Shown here: positions 1-10,300 of the stretch, piece after piece
How positions within the stretch are numbered: position 1 is the stretch's first letter
Layout of the letters: every line of letters starts with the position of its first letter
DNA from: Penumbrarchaeum sp964445525
GTDB lineage: Archaea; Thermoplasmatota; Penumbrarchaeia; Penumbrarchaeales; Penumbrarchaeaceae
DNA length: 64,000 bases
NCBI GenBank assembly: GCA_964445525.1
Contig: CAYULA010000008.1
Span: 27,135-91,134, forward strand
Direction: 5' to 3'
Notes under the pieces: model-generated
Database searches by the model: none
The model's input: only the letters and a program-made list of their open reading frames with translations
What the model was told of the DNA's origin: nothing
Program-made: the position numbers and the translations under genes

Positions 1-106
1 TCTCATAAAAGAGGACCCCTCCAAGTCCAAGCGTGAGAGCAAGTGCGATTCCAAAGGCCAGCAGGTCCCCTGTGGGAGATAAGGACCCGGCGTCCTCAAT
101 CCTCAT
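1..106 (-). CDS. Partial membrane protein (N-terminus, runs off window)
   Basis: The first 35 codons of a minus-strand gene are present, from an ATG at 106 to the left edge. The peptide opens with a short polar stretch (MRIEDAGSLSPTGD). A long hydrophobic run follows from about residue 15 (LLAFGIALALTLGLGGVLFYE). This looks like one membrane segment close to the N-terminus, as in archaeal pilin-like or single-pass membrane proteins. A TATA-like element (TTTTAAA on the minus strand, 130-136) is centred about 27 bases before the ATG, so the mRNA is probably leaderless. The rest lies outside the window, so no function can be given. Confidence 0.6.
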   Translation of the reverse strand, partial: MRIEDAGSLSPTGDLLAFGIALALTLGLGGVLFYE

Positions 107-242
107 GGAATATGGATTCGAGAAACTTGTTTAAAAGCATATTGTCCATAGATTCGATTTGGAAGATTAATAGGACAAAAAATGGTGATTCTTGACAACT
201 AATAAATAAATCCAAGTTTCATTAAGCGGTAGAGGGTTTGGA

Positions 243-1712
243 ATGAAGGCTGGAATTCTAACTTTGACCTTGTTGGCAGTTTTGATCGCTCTTGCATCAT
301 TTTCATACACCACAATGGCCGATACAAGAGCTGATGATGTAATCACTGAAGAGGATCCTTCCGGTGATGTTGAGAATGTTGGATTTGACTCTACGATTTC
401 GAAAAATGCTGATATTGTATCCTTTGAAGTTGACCAGAGCTCGGATCCCGTGGTGTTTACATTTGAAGTTGTGGGCCTTATCGAGTATGAGAATGCCACA
501 CTAAGCTACACCTACGCATTTTATCTGGACAATACTGGAGACGGATTGAGCAACACCAACATGTCAATAATTGTGACATCTGGATCGTTTATGGCTTACG
601 GGGATGCTCACTTCGGTACCGAATATTTCGTAATTAATCCCACGGGAAACGGTACAGACACACTGGAATTCGAGATAGGGAGGGGTGATCTGGGTGTGGA
701 TTCACATCCCATAGCCGGCATCTCCGCATCGGTACAGGTTTTCGATTATACCGGATATCCCGTAAAAACAGCGGTTGATCATGTAAACGAGGATTTCGGC
801 TCCGGTTCAACAGTTGACGATGATACGGATGACGATGATGATGATGACGACAACGATATGGACAATGACGACCTTCCCGATGACTGGGAAATCTTGTACG
901 GATTGGACACTTCTATTGACGATTCGGATGCTGACTACGATGGTGACGGTTTTACAAATGAGGAGGAATATCTGGCGGGAACAGCACCAGATGATATTAA
1001 CAGCTATCCCGACTTCGTGGTCGATGATGATGACGACGATGATGATCTTCCGGACCCCCTCAAGGAAACGCCTAATGACGACTCGATCGATGTCGAGATA
1101 GAAAAGATCGAATATTCACTTGACACCGGTGACAGTTTCGAGCTCGAACAGAAAACGGAAGGATCCACCGAGGGGGATGTGCATCACTGCTCTGTGACCT
1201 ATGTTACCTACTACGATGACGGATCATACGATACAGATGAATGGACGGATGGACCTGATATTCAAGACAGAGAAAGCTTCTTTGGCATCACTTTCGAGTA
1301 TTATTTCAAGGGAACCGGATCAGGGGGAAAGGATGACTGGTCGGAATGGGCTTTGTATTCTTACGCCAAGGGACCTTCAAGCTTCTATGATGATTTCATT
1401 GATGAGGACGAGAGCGGCGGAGGTGACGGCAAGAGAATGACAGAGGTCTATGTCGTTGTCAGGGCCTATTCCGATTCCTCGGAGACGAAGTGGAACCAGG
1501 ATTCCCAGGAATTGACGGAACTCTACGAGAACGTACAGGAAGGAGAGGAGTTCAGCGGAACCATCTCCCTTACTGACGATGAAGACGAGGAAAGCACTTC
1601 ATCGGTTCTGTTCATTATCCTTGGATGTCTGGGATTGACATTGATTATTCTTGTCGTTATAATCATCATAGTTGTGATCCTGCTTAAGAAGAAGGCAACA
1701 AAAAATGAATGA
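243..1712 (+). CDS. Asp-rich secreted protein, C-terminal membrane anchor
   Basis: The 489-residue protein has an N-terminal signal peptide (hydrophobic residues 4-22, then TMADTRA). The extracellular part carries two poly-Asp tracts, near residues 192-205 and 260-268. Between them is a calcium-binding-like segment (DADYDGDGFTNEEEYLAGT) that resembles the thrombospondin type 3/EF-hand-like repeats common in archaeal surface proteins. A strong hydrophobic segment near residues 457-481, followed by KKKATKNE, anchors it in the membrane. The first about 190 residues resemble beta-rich exported domains, but I recognise no enzyme. GAGGG at 232-236 is a plausible ribosome site for the ATG at 243. 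A role as a calcium-binding cell-surface protein is inference. Confidence 0.85.
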   Translation: MKAGILTLTLLAVLIALASFSYTTMADTRADDVITEEDPSGDVENVGFDSTISKNADIVSFEVDQSSDPVVFTFEVVGLIEYENATLSYTYAFYLDNTGDGLSNTNMSIIVTSGSFMAYGDAHFGTEYFVINPTGNGTDTLEFEIGRGDLGVDSHPIAGISASVQVFDYTGYPVKTAVDHVNEDFGSGSTVDDDTDDDDDDDDNDMDNDDLPDDWEILYGLDTSIDDSDADYDGDGFTNEEEYLAGTAPDDINSYPDFVVDDDDDDDDLPDPLKETPNDDSIDVEIEKIEYSLDTGDSFELEQKTEGSTEGDVHHCSVTYVTYYDDGSYDTDEWTDGPDIQDRESFFGITFEYYFKGTGSGGKDDWSEWALYSYAKGPSSFYDDFIDEDESGGGDGKRMTEVYVVVRAYSDSSETKWNQDSQELTELYENVQEGEEFSGTISLTDDEDEESTSSVLFIILGCLGLTLIILVVIIIIVVILLKKKATKNE

Positions 1713-1817
1713 TCCCGGTTGATTGATTATGGACAGGAATTGATTGGACCAGGCCTACTTTGAAATTCAAATACTTTTTACAACAAGGAATAGGCCTAAC
1801 ACTATTTGGTATTCCTA

Positions 1818-2234
1818 TTACATCAGATTCTTGACAAGCTTGTCATAGGCTTCACCTACCCGGAGCCTTATCTCCCTGTGGTTGGCGCAGTTCTCTGTGT
1901 CGTCGAAATCGATATCAAGCTTTTGGATTTCCTTCACATCGGCAAAAAGGCCTACATTGCATCCCGAGCAGGTATAAAAGTCAACATTTGGTGCTTCTCT
2001 TCTTTCCACGCTTTTGGAACATCCCTTGCACTCATGACCATCCAGAACCTCCAATACCTTGAAACGGTCAATGTCCACTCCGGCCCTTTTGATATTGAAT
2101 CCGAGTGCATTGCAACCATTGCAAGTGTAAAGGATCTGCCCCCCCCAGTTCCATGCCACCATCGGGATTTGGCATCTTGGACAATGTATGTCCGGTCCAT
2201 CCATCATAAGGTCGTAACAATCTGCGGCAGCCAT
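1818..2234 (-). CDS. Double zinc-ribbon protein of unknown function
   Basis: The 138-residue soluble protein has two zinc-ribbon-like cysteine sets: CPRC with CNGC in the first third, and CKGC with CSGC in the middle. Spacing suggests two treble-clef or rubredoxin-type metal sites, or one interleaved site. The C-terminal part is charged and helical. I chose the ATG at 2234 because AAAGGTGA lies five bases upstream; a GTG at 2243 is in frame but overlaps that site. The gene diverges from the Hef helicase-nuclease gene that starts at 2317, leaving about 80 bases for both promoters. It could be a transcription or nucleic-acid-associated zinc-ribbon protein; no specific role can be assigned. Confidence 0.75.
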   Translation of the reverse strand: MAAADCYDLMMDGPDIHCPRCQIPMVAWNWGGQILYTCNGCNALGFNIKRAGVDIDRFKVLEVLDGHECKGCSKSVERREAPNVDFYTCSGCNVGLFADVKEIQKLDIDFDDTENCANHREIRLRVGEAYDKLVKNLM

Positions 2235-2316
2235 TAATCTCACCTTTAGATAGGCATGTAAGGACCTTTCTTATTGCATTGTAGCCTGAATTGTTTAGAA
2301 GTTTCGGTTCACTCCC

Positions 2317-4716
2317 GTGGATTGGCTTAATATCGAACCCCTCGAATGTATCCCCGTGACGGCTCAAGACGAGGACTTTCTATCGCATCCCCTCATAGAG
2401 GATTCCACCATCAGGAGAAGGGAATATCAGGTCAGGATAGCAACCAAAGCCCTACAGAAACCAACACTTGTTGTACTTCCCACGGGCCTGGGCAAGACCA
2501 TTGTCGCCCTAATTGTTTTGGCAGAGAGAATGAATCTGGGAAAAGGTCCGGCTCTGATGATGGCACCAACCAAACCACTGGTGGAGCAGCATGTGGATTT
2601 CATGAACTCCAACCTGAAAAAGAGTAAGGTGGTGATGGTCACCGGGGAGGTTCCCCCCAAGAAGAGAAAGGATATCTATCTCGAGGGGGACCTTGTCATC
2701 TCCACACCACAGGTGGTCAAGAACGATATTATATCCGGAGACCTGGACATAGGGATCTTCGAGACATTGATAGTGGATGAGGCCCACAGAGCCGTGGGGG
2801 ATTATCCCTATGTATTCATCTCCGAGATGTTCTACGAGAAAAGACCCGAGGGTCTGACACTGGGCCTCACAGCCTCTCCCGGACATGATGTTTCCAGGAT
2901 CTATGAAGTATGCAAGAACCTGGGAATGGAACAGATCGAGGTCAGGATAGATTCGGACCCTGATGTGAAACCATACATTCAGGAGATGGAGATATCAAGG
3001 ATAAAGGTGGAACTCTCTCAATCAATGAGATCGGTCATCCAGGTTCTGCAGAGAATGTTCCTGGACAGGATCTCGAAACTACAGAGAATGGGTGTCATAA
3101 GGAGGGGGTCCAACACATCAGTGAAAGAATTGATAGGCGCCGCCGCCAGGATCCAGGAAATGATCAAAAAAGCCGGTAAAGAAGGGGGGTCCTACTATCA
3201 GGCAATGTCAATACAGGCCCAGGCAATGAAGATCTCCCACGCCATGGAATTGGCCGAAACCCAGGGACCGGAGTCTCTGTACAATTACCTGGACAGACTC
3301 ATGAAAGAGACCGGAAATCCCGGGTGTTCGAAGGCCACCAGGAAAGTGGTTTCCGATCCCCTCTTCAACATGGCCATGAACAAGGCCCAGGCCCTTCTTG
3401 GAGAGGTCCCTCCGAAGGTCATCGCCCTCGAGAGAGCGGTAATTCAGAAACTGAGGGAGGACCCAAAGGCCAGAATTATCGCCTTCACCCATTTCAGGGA
3501 CACAGCTTCTCTGGTTTACAAGCGATTGAACGAACAATCGCAAAAAGGCATCAAACCTGTCAGATTCGTCGGGCAGGCCACGAGAGGAGATGATTCGGGC
3601 CTCTCCCAGAAGGAACAGAAGAAGGTGCTGGAGGCGTTCAGAAAAGGAGATTTCAACCTTCTGATCGCAACCTCTGTTGCCGAGGAGGGGCTGGACATAC
3701 CCGGAGCAGACCTGGTGATATTCTATGAACCGATACCTTCCGAGATAAGGACCATTCAAAGAAGAGGTAGGACAGGCAGGCATTCCTCGGGAAAAGTCAT
3801 TGTTCTCATGTCGAAGGAGACCAGGGATGTGGCATATTCCTTCTCAGCCAGGGACAAGGAGCTCAAGATGGAGAGGCAGCTCATGTCACTGAGAAGAATG
3901 CTTGCCAAGATGCCTCTACCGGAGAGAAAGAAAAAGTTCAAACCCCAAGAGGAAGAAAAATCCGGCCAGGAGCCGACCCTTGAATCATTTTCGGAAGAAA
4001 AGGAAAATGACGAACAGCAGGGACCCGGTATAATAGTGGACAGAAGGGAGCTCACCTCATCTGTTGCGGAGGAATTGATCAGGAAAGGATACAAGGTGAT
4101 CCCGGCTCCCCTGGAGGAGGGGGATTATATCATTTCGAAGAGGGTTACAATCGAGAGAAAGACAGCCCAGGACCTATCGGACTCTCTGGTGGACGGGAGG
4201 CTCTTCGACCAGGCCGAGAGGCTCTCCTCCAGATGCGAGAGACCCGTCATCCTGATCGAGGGTGATGATATATTCAACAGGAGGAAGATCAACAGGAATG
4301 CACTTCACGGCGCACTGGCCTCAATTGCGGTGGATTTCAATATACCCCTGATTTTCACCAAGGACCCTTTCGAGACGGCGGAATTCATGATCGCCGCCCA
4401 CAAAAAAGAGGGGAAAAAAGCCGGAGGCCACATCCAGGAGAAAAAGAGGTCCGGAAAGACAATTGATGAGATATCAGAGGGAATATTGTGTTCAATGCCC
4501 GGCATATCAAGTATACTGGCCAAGAGAATGATGTCCAGATTCAAGAACCTCAAAGGAGTATTCTCCGCTTCGGTCAAGGAGATCGAAGAGGTTGAAGGCA
4601 TAGGAAAGAGAAAGGCCATTGAAATATTCAACATAATAAACCAGGAAACAGTCCACGGACTGGTTGAAAAGGCAGAGGAGGATGAGAAGTCCGAATACGA
4701 ACGATCAGTTACCTGA
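2317..4716 (+). CDS. hef: Hef-type SF2 helicase / XPF-family nuclease
   Basis: Archaeal Hef acts on stalled and branched replication forks; it joins a FANCM/Mph1-like helicase to an XPF/MUS81-type endonuclease. Visible motifs in order are Walker A PTGLGKT (about 55-61), DEAH (about 155-158), TASPG, and motif VI QRRGRTGR (about 481-488). A Lys/Glu-rich linker follows. The nuclease core has DRREL (about 575) and ERKTAQD (about 612-618), the ERKxxxD signature. Tandem helix-hairpin-helix DNA-binding motifs end the protein (MPGISSILAKRMM and VEGIGKRKAIEIF, about 727-778). The 799-residue length is near that of known Hef proteins, so both halves look active. The start is uncertain: GTG at 2317 gives the longest frame and GTG at 2356 is possible; neither has a clear ribosome site. 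Confidence 0.95.
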   Translation: MDWLNIEPLECIPVTAQDEDFLSHPLIEDSTIRRREYQVRIATKALQKPTLVVLPTGLGKTIVALIVLAERMNLGKGPALMMAPTKPLVEQHVDFMNSNLKKSKVVMVTGEVPPKKRKDIYLEGDLVISTPQVVKNDIISGDLDIGIFETLIVDEAHRAVGDYPYVFISEMFYEKRPEGLTLGLTASPGHDVSRIYEVCKNLGMEQIEVRIDSDPDVKPYIQEMEISRIKVELSQSMRSVIQVLQRMFLDRISKLQRMGVIRRGSNTSVKELIGAAARIQEMIKKAGKEGGSYYQAMSIQAQAMKISHAMELAETQGPESLYNYLDRLMKETGNPGCSKATRKVVSDPLFNMAMNKAQALLGEVPPKVIALERAVIQKLREDPKARIIAFTHFRDTASLVYKRLNEQSQKGIKPVRFVGQATRGDDSGLSQKEQKKVLEAFRKGDFNLLIATSVAEEGLDIPGADLVIFYEPIPSEIRTIQRRGRTGRHSSGKVIVLMSKETRDVAYSFSARDKELKMERQLMSLRRMLAKMPLPERKKKFKPQEEEKSGQEPTLESFSEEKENDEQQGPGIIVDRRELTSSVAEELIRKGYKVIPAPLEEGDYIISKRVTIERKTAQDLSDSLVDGRLFDQAERLSSRCERPVILIEGDDIFNRRKINRNALHGALASIAVDFNIPLIFTKDPFETAEFMIAAHKKEGKKAGGHIQEKKRSGKTIDEISEGILCSMPGISSILAKRMMSRFKNLKGVFSASVKEIEEVEGIGKRKAIEIFNIINQETVHGLVEKAEEDEKSEYERSVT

Positions 4717-4724
4717 TTTCATGC

Positions 4725-4976
4725 CTACTGATGGTCCACGACTTCGTAATCCTCTTCATCAACGTTTTTGACCTTTCTGTCCCAAATCGGGGTTCCAGAT
4801 GATTCCCAATGTGGTTTTGATGCGGTCGTAGAGGGCTTCTGCTCTTCTTTTCTTTTCGAATCTTCCGGGGTGACCATGAAGGAGACAAGCTCATCGGTTC
4901 CGAAATCTTCCTTTTTTTCTTCTTCCGGATGGGCTTTCTTCGGAGTCACCAAGAAAGGGTTGTCTTCGTCAGGCAT
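4725..4976 (-). CDS. Small acidic hydrophilic protein, unknown
   Basis: The 83-residue protein (MPDEDNPFLVTPKKAHPEEE...) is very hydrophilic, rich in Glu, Lys, Pro and Ser, with no membrane segment or recognised motif. FLVTPKK near residue 8 and FMVTPED near residue 33 form an internal repeat, [LM]VTP plus charge, that may be a short docking motif. AGGGGA lies six bases before the ATG at 4976. A clear TATA box (ATATAATC, 5011-5018, read on the minus strand) puts the transcription start just upstream. A longer frame to 5069 exists but would run through the promoter. It converges on hef with an eight-base gap. Probably intrinsically disordered. Confidence 0.6.
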   Translation of the reverse strand: MPDEDNPFLVTPKKAHPEEEKKEDFGTDELVSFMVTPEDSKRKEEQKPSTTASKPHWESSGTPIWDRKVKNVDEEDYEVVDHQ

Positions 4977-5010
4977 GCCATTTCCCCTGACATACATTGT
5001 CCAGACTACT

Positions 5011-5018
5011 ATATAATC
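5011..5018 (-). promoter_or_regulatory. TATA box of the small acidic protein gene
   Basis: GATTATAT on the minus strand is centred about 38 bases before the ATG at 4976. Transcription would start near 4988, giving a short leader that contains the AGGGGA ribosome site. Confidence 0.5.
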
Positions 5019-5105
5019 ATGTCTGTTAATGGTAATATAGTGGTTTTTTTCGCTCAAAAAACCGACCAAATTTTCGATTCAATGGGTGATTAAAAATGAA
5101 AATGT

Positions 5106-5690
5106 TTAATTCTTATTATCATTGATCTTTTCAAGTATCCAGGCCATGTTGCTCCCCAGATCGTCCATTGTCCTCATTCCCTCTTCATCTTCGAGAACAT
5201 CACCCGGATCAAGTCCATGGCCCACATTCCAATATGATGAACCTGGCACTATCATCTGTTCAACAAGGAAGAAATAGTTGATATCGTTGAACGTCGGCAT
5301 CGCCCCGGCTCTTCTTACGGCCACCACGGCTGCTCCGACCTTTCTCCTGAAAAGATAACCGTTGGCCTTGGCAACTCTTCCCGACCTGTCTATAAGTGCC
5401 TTCAATTCAGGGGTTATATTGGAAAAATATACGGGAGATCCAAGGATCATTCCGTCGCATGATGCCATCTTCTCTATCATGGGATTTACCATATCGTCAT
5501 CTATTGCACATTTGCCATCCCTGTTACGGGCACATGCTCCGCAGGCGATACATCCGTTAATCTTCTCACCGGCAAGCTGTACCATTTCACATTGGATGCC
5601 ATTTTTTTCCAAGGAGCGGAAGACCCTCTCGATCATTATAGCAGTATTACCGTCCCTCCTCGAGCTCCCATTGACCCCTAGCACTTTCAT
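5106..5690 (-). CDS. NADPH-dependent FMN reductase-like iron-sulfur flavoprotein
   Basis: The 194-residue flavodoxin-fold protein opens with the FMN phosphate-binding loop GVNGSSRRDGNT. It continues with a CIACGACARNRDGKC segment, the compact cysteine cluster of archaeal iron-sulfur flavoproteins, and then LGSPVYFSNITPELKALIDR, typical of the NADPH-dependent FMN reductase family. It probably transfers electrons through FMN (and perhaps an Fe-S cluster) in redox balance or oxygen defence. A TATA-like TTTTTTATACAAAA lies upstream near 5736, and GAGGGGA precedes the ATG at 5690. The neighbour on the same strand, MsrB, also fits oxidative-stress defence; co-transcription is possible but the 75-base gap leaves room for a separate promoter. 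Confidence 0.88.
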   Translation of the reverse strand: MKVLGVNGSSRRDGNTAIMIERVFRSLEKNGIQCEMVQLAGEKINGCIACGACARNRDGKCAIDDDMVNPMIEKMASCDGMILGSPVYFSNITPELKALIDRSGRVAKANGYLFRRKVGAAVVAVRRAGAMPTFNDINYFFLVEQMIVPGSSYWNVGHGLDPGDVLEDEEGMRTMDDLGSNMAWILEKINDNKN

Positions 5691-5765
5691 ATCGATCTTC
5701 CCCTCGGATTATTTATTATCGAATTATTTTGTATAAAAAAGGAACGGTGTTTGATACCAATTTGA

Positions 5766-6158
5766 CTATTTTGACTCGAAATCTATTGATGCGGAATTAA
5801 CACAGTACCTTAGACCTGTTGGTTTCGGACCATCCTCGAATACATGACCCAGATGGCCTCCACATCTTGCACACACTATTTCGGTCCTTACCATCCCGTG
5901 AGTGAGATCCTTCCTGGTTTTCACATGTCCCTGCTCGACTATATCATTGAAGGATGGCCATCCAGAGCCCGAATCGAATTTGGAATCGGATGAAAATAAT
6001 TCCAGTCCACAGCCGGCACAGGTGTATACACCTTTCTCCTTGTTGTGGAGTAGGGCTCCGGTGAAAGGCATCTCTGTCCCTCCCTTTCTGAGCACTTCGA
6101 AACGATCCCTTGAGAGGCGTTTCTTCCATTCCTGTTCTGACAGCTTCAATTCTTCCAT
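5766..6158 (-). CDS. msrB: Peptide methionine (R)-S-oxide reductase
   Basis: MsrB reduces methionine-R-sulfoxide in oxidised proteins. The 130-residue protein shows the full family pattern. Two CxxC pairs (CAGC and CARC) hold the structural zinc. GSGWPSF is the substrate-pocket signature. The catalytic cysteine is in RYCVNSASIDF near the C-terminus. I chose the ATG at 6158 (MEELKLSEQEW), which matches the usual N-terminus; a TTG at 6188 in frame would add ten residues. The gene diverges from the CNNM/CorC-type gene at 6249. The protein carries no signal peptide, so it acts in the cytoplasm. Confidence 0.95.
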   Translation of the reverse strand: MEELKLSEQEWKKRLSRDRFEVLRKGGTEMPFTGALLHNKEKGVYTCAGCGLELFSSDSKFDSGSGWPSFNDIVEQGHVKTRKDLTHGMVRTEIVCARCGGHLGHVFEDGPKPTGLRYCVNSASIDFESK

Positions 6159-6248
6159 GGTATGTTCTAGTCGATCTATTGGTATCAATGTTTTCCTTGA
6201 AAGGCCGATTTTGGGGGAGAGATTAATATTCGATCAGCAAGATATTGT

Positions 6249-7277
6249 ATGGAAAAACGGAGTGTATCGATGGATACGGTAGTCACTGTTGTATTTCTGA
6301 TCGTGTTTATGGTCGTATTGATATTTCTGTCAGGATGGTTCTCCGGTTCCGAGACCGCGCTGACCAACCTCTCTCCCGCGGAAGTAGCCAAATTGAGAAG
6401 GGACCGCAGGAAGAACATCGAATTCGTTTACAAATTAAAAAGGAACATGGACAAGACTCTTATCACGATCCTGATCGGAAACAATATCGTAAATATCGTT
6501 CTCTCCTCTGTAGCCGCCCTCATCGCAAACGAGCTCTTTGCCGAGTTGGGTGTATCCATCATGATAGGTATAATCACCTTTCTGGTGATAGTATTCGGGG
6601 AGATCACGCCAAAGAACTCAGCAATCTTCGATTCCACCAAGGTAGCACTCAGAAATGCCAGGATTATCTACTATCTCTCTGTACTTCTAACACCATTCAT
6701 AATCCTTTTTAGTTGGATATCCAAGGCTCTGATCAGAATTGTAGGTGGAAAGGAGAGGACCAAGAGTCTGTTTACAACCGATGATTCCATCAAGGACCTG
6801 GTGAGCCTCTCCGAAGAGGAGGGAGTCATCAAACCAATTGAAAAGGAGATCATACACAGGGTTTTCATCTTCGGTGACAGAAAGGTCAAGGAGGCAATGG
6901 TTCCAATGAAGGATGTCTTCACCATGGATGACGACATGCCCGTGGATACGGTGAAGTCGGCAATATCCTCTCATGGATTCACCAGGGTACCTGTAATGGG
7001 AGATGACGGAAAGATAATCGGAATCATCTATTCCAAGGACCTCATAATGGCCGAAGACGTGGAGATACCATCCCTGATGAGGAGACCTTTCTTGGTAAAG
7101 GAAGGAGATGAGATAACAGAAGTCTTCGACCTTATGAAGAGAAAGAGGATCCACCTTGCCATTGTTGAAAATTCCAGGGAGGAACATACAGGGATCGTCA
7201 CGCTGGAGGACCTTCTCGAAGAAGTGGTCGGAGAGCTCCAGGACGAGTACTACGAGAGGAAGTTCGAAAGGGATTGA
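6249..7277 (+). CDS. CNNM/CorC-type membrane protein with CBS pair
   Basis: The 342-residue protein has a DUF21 (CNNM transmembrane) domain with about three to four hydrophobic segments over residues 10-165. Conserved GWFSGSETAL and FGEITPKN motifs are present. A tandem CBS pair (about 210-330) follows, with MVPMKDVFTM, GFTRVPVMGDDGKIIGIIYSKDL and GIVTLEDLLEEVVGEL. Proteins of this family are implicated in magnesium or cobalt efflux, with the CBS pair sensing Mg-ATP. The usual C-terminal CorC_HlyC domain is absent, as in shorter archaeal members. A TATA-like TTAATATT near 6224 is about 25 bases before the ATG at 6249, which points to a leaderless transcript. An in-frame ATG at 6270 is an alternative start. 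Confidence 0.88.
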   Translation: MEKRSVSMDTVVTVVFLIVFMVVLIFLSGWFSGSETALTNLSPAEVAKLRRDRRKNIEFVYKLKRNMDKTLITILIGNNIVNIVLSSVAALIANELFAELGVSIMIGIITFLVIVFGEITPKNSAIFDSTKVALRNARIIYYLSVLLTPFIILFSWISKALIRIVGGKERTKSLFTTDDSIKDLVSLSEEEGVIKPIEKEIIHRVFIFGDRKVKEAMVPMKDVFTMDDDMPVDTVKSAISSHGFTRVPVMGDDGKIIGIIYSKDLIMAEDVEIPSLMRRPFLVKEGDEITEVFDLMKRKRIHLAIVENSREEHTGIVTLEDLLEEVVGELQDEYYERKFERD

Positions 7278-7340
7278 ATAAGAATCACCCCACCGAACAA
7301 TATAAATCCCGATCCAGTCCATTATCCGAAAGGAGATAGG

Positions 7341-10300
7341 ATGAGGTCCATTACCGCACTTATGATGATCATGATGATCCTTTCGATAATGTCATTCCAT
7401 CATTATGAGAACGGGAATGCTTCTGAATCAGTAATTTCGACCCGGGTTAACAGCAGGAACGGAACTATCGGCCCCATATTGATCCTGAACGATTCTGCCT
7501 TCGACCAGAAGGCGGCAGAGATGAACTGGACTGGAAACGGATCGGAGGCAGATCCATATATGATAGAGGACCTGGACCTGAATGCCAATGGCTCCGGTTA
7601 CGGAATCGGAATCTCAACAACCTATAATTTTACCATAAGTAATTGTTCCATAAGAAAAGCGGACGGAGGAGGAGCTCCGCTGGGGGCAATTTCTATCCTT
7701 TCCGGAAACGGGACAATAATGGATTGCAGGATCAACTCATCAGGATACGGTATCAGATCACTATCACCCTGCAGGATCATTAACAATACAATATTTGATT
7801 GTCATAATGGTTTATGGATACTAAATGATGATAACGAGATCTTTGGAAACCTTATCGTTGACGGGGCCAACCATGCAATTCATTTTCAAGGGGACGACTC
7901 CCTAATTAAAGAAAATACAGTAAGAAACTGGGATTACGGTATTTATCTCATTGGTGGAGAGAGGAACAGAGTCCAGGACAATTCGATAACCAACATCGAT
8001 GATCACGGAATCAGACTCGATAGCAGCCATGATAACACGGTTATCGATAATTATGCGGCAAACAACGACGATGGAATTTTCCTCAAATACGGTTCATCCA
8101 ACAACAGGATTTCCAACAACTCAATTGTTTCATGTGAAGAGGGGATCTATATCTTCGATGCAATCCACAATGAGTTTTACGGAAATGAGATGTTCAACTG
8201 CTCATTTTACTTCGAGAACGAGAGAGATAATTTTGTATCCCATACAATACCCGATAACAACACAGTAGGTGGAAAACCGGTGTATTATTTAGGGGGGTCG
8301 GATTACGAAGGATGGGTGGTTCCAAGTAATGTCGGCCAGTGGATAGTATGGGAGGCAACGAACCTCTCCATCTACTATTCCGATATCTTGGAAGGAAGTG
8401 CCGGAATATTTCTTTACCACTGTGATTGGATCAAAATAAATCATACAAGGATATCAAATCAGGTGTACGAGGGTGTAAACGCATACAGATGCCGACATCT
8501 CAGGATAGAATCAATCAATATTTCGAGATGCGACACCGGGATACTGTTGACACAATGTTACAATTCAACTTCAGAAAACTGTGAAATAAATGAATGCAGG
8601 GAAGGGTTGCAGATTGCAGATAGCTCTTTGACTTCGATTACAGAATCCTCCTTCAGAGATTGTGACTATGGTATCAGGACAAAACCGGGATACAAGCCAG
8701 ATCTGACAATATCGAGAAATGAAATCGTGGGTGTTTTTTCGACCATGATCCATTCGGAATCCAGTGAGGTGAAGATATTCGAAAACGAATTTATTTCCGA
8801 CGGTTCCACGAAAACTGGGATCCGGATAATGGACTCATTTTCAAACGTTTCATCAAACGAATTCACGGGAATAGTAACGGCGATAAAGGATGAGGGTAAC
8901 AGGAATAATATCTCCCAAAATCTCATAAGCAAATGTGAGAGAGGCATTGAACTTTACGGATACAAGAACAAGGTCGGATTCAACCAGATCGAAAATATCG
9001 AGGGTGGATTCGGCATAATCGACTCTGGAGATCAGAACGTGATCATGAAAAACACCATCATAGATGATGATGACATCGGGATACTGCTTTCTGGTTCGGT
9101 ATACAGCAGTTTATTTTCAAATGAATTGATCGGAACCTCCATAGATCTCTTTGATATTGATCCTGAATTGGAGATCCTCATCTCCCCTAATAATACAATA
9201 AACGGGAAACCGGTAATTTTTTACCAGGAAATGGATCTAAAAGACATTGAGATCGATCCCGAAGGTGGAGAATACATCTTCCTGGCCTGCAGGAACGGAA
9301 TTCTCGAGGATGTTGAGAATTCCGGTGGTATTTTGAATGTGCTCATTTACGGTTGCCAGAGCATTAAACTCGCCAATTGTTCTTTTTCCGGCAAAGGTAT
9401 CGGAATTAAATCATTCAAATCGGATGGAGTACATATTGCCGGCAGCAACTTCTCCGGACTGGAAACCGGGATTTCGATGATGAACTCCGACGAGATGATG
9501 ATAAAGAATTGTATTTTTGAGCAGATCATTGAAACCGCGATCAACATCTCTTCCGGATCAGACAGCCGGATCGAAAACTGCCTCTTCAACGGAACGGAAA
9601 TAAGCATCCACATGGTCAATTCCCGCGAGAATATGATCCATGGGAATCTGTTCAGGGAAGGGGAAAAGGGTGTGATCCTGTCCCTGAATTCAGAGAGCAA
9701 CAGGATAGAAAACAACGGATTCCTGGAGAACGCCGATATCCCGATCACGGTGTTTTCAGGCAAATTCAACAGAATAGAGAACAACGCATTCGTGAACAAC
9801 GGAAGGTTCATTCTCGATCCGGCAGAGATGCATATCGATGAGGAGAACACCTACGTCCATGGAAACTACTACTGGAACCATACAAAACCGGACTCCGACA
9901 GTGACGGGAAAGTTGACCTCCCATACGACAGGATACCCGGAAAGGGTAATATATCCGATTCCGAACCTATTGTCTATCTGCCCCATTCGTTACTCGGAGC
10001 TCCGACCGGGACGGATTCCGAACAGTTCATGGATGATATCATAATAAGCTGGTTGCAGCCGACCTCTGTCAATCCCAATACACCATTGCTGGGTTATACC
10101 ATCCGCAGGTTGAAGACGGACAATACCACTCCGGCTTCCTGGGTCCTGGCGGATGTGACAAATTTCGTTGACAGGGAACCGGGAGAAGACGGACAACTGC
10201 TATATTCGATTCAGGCCAGATCGATTCTGGGAGAGGGAGCTCCTGTTTATGAGATTGTTGAACTCAACAGGTCTCCTCTTCTAGTTCATTTTGAAATTGC

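Noticed and set aside
4977..5069. Longer N-terminus for the small acidic protein
   Set aside because: The added codons run through the TATA box, and a good ribosome site supports the ATG at 4976.
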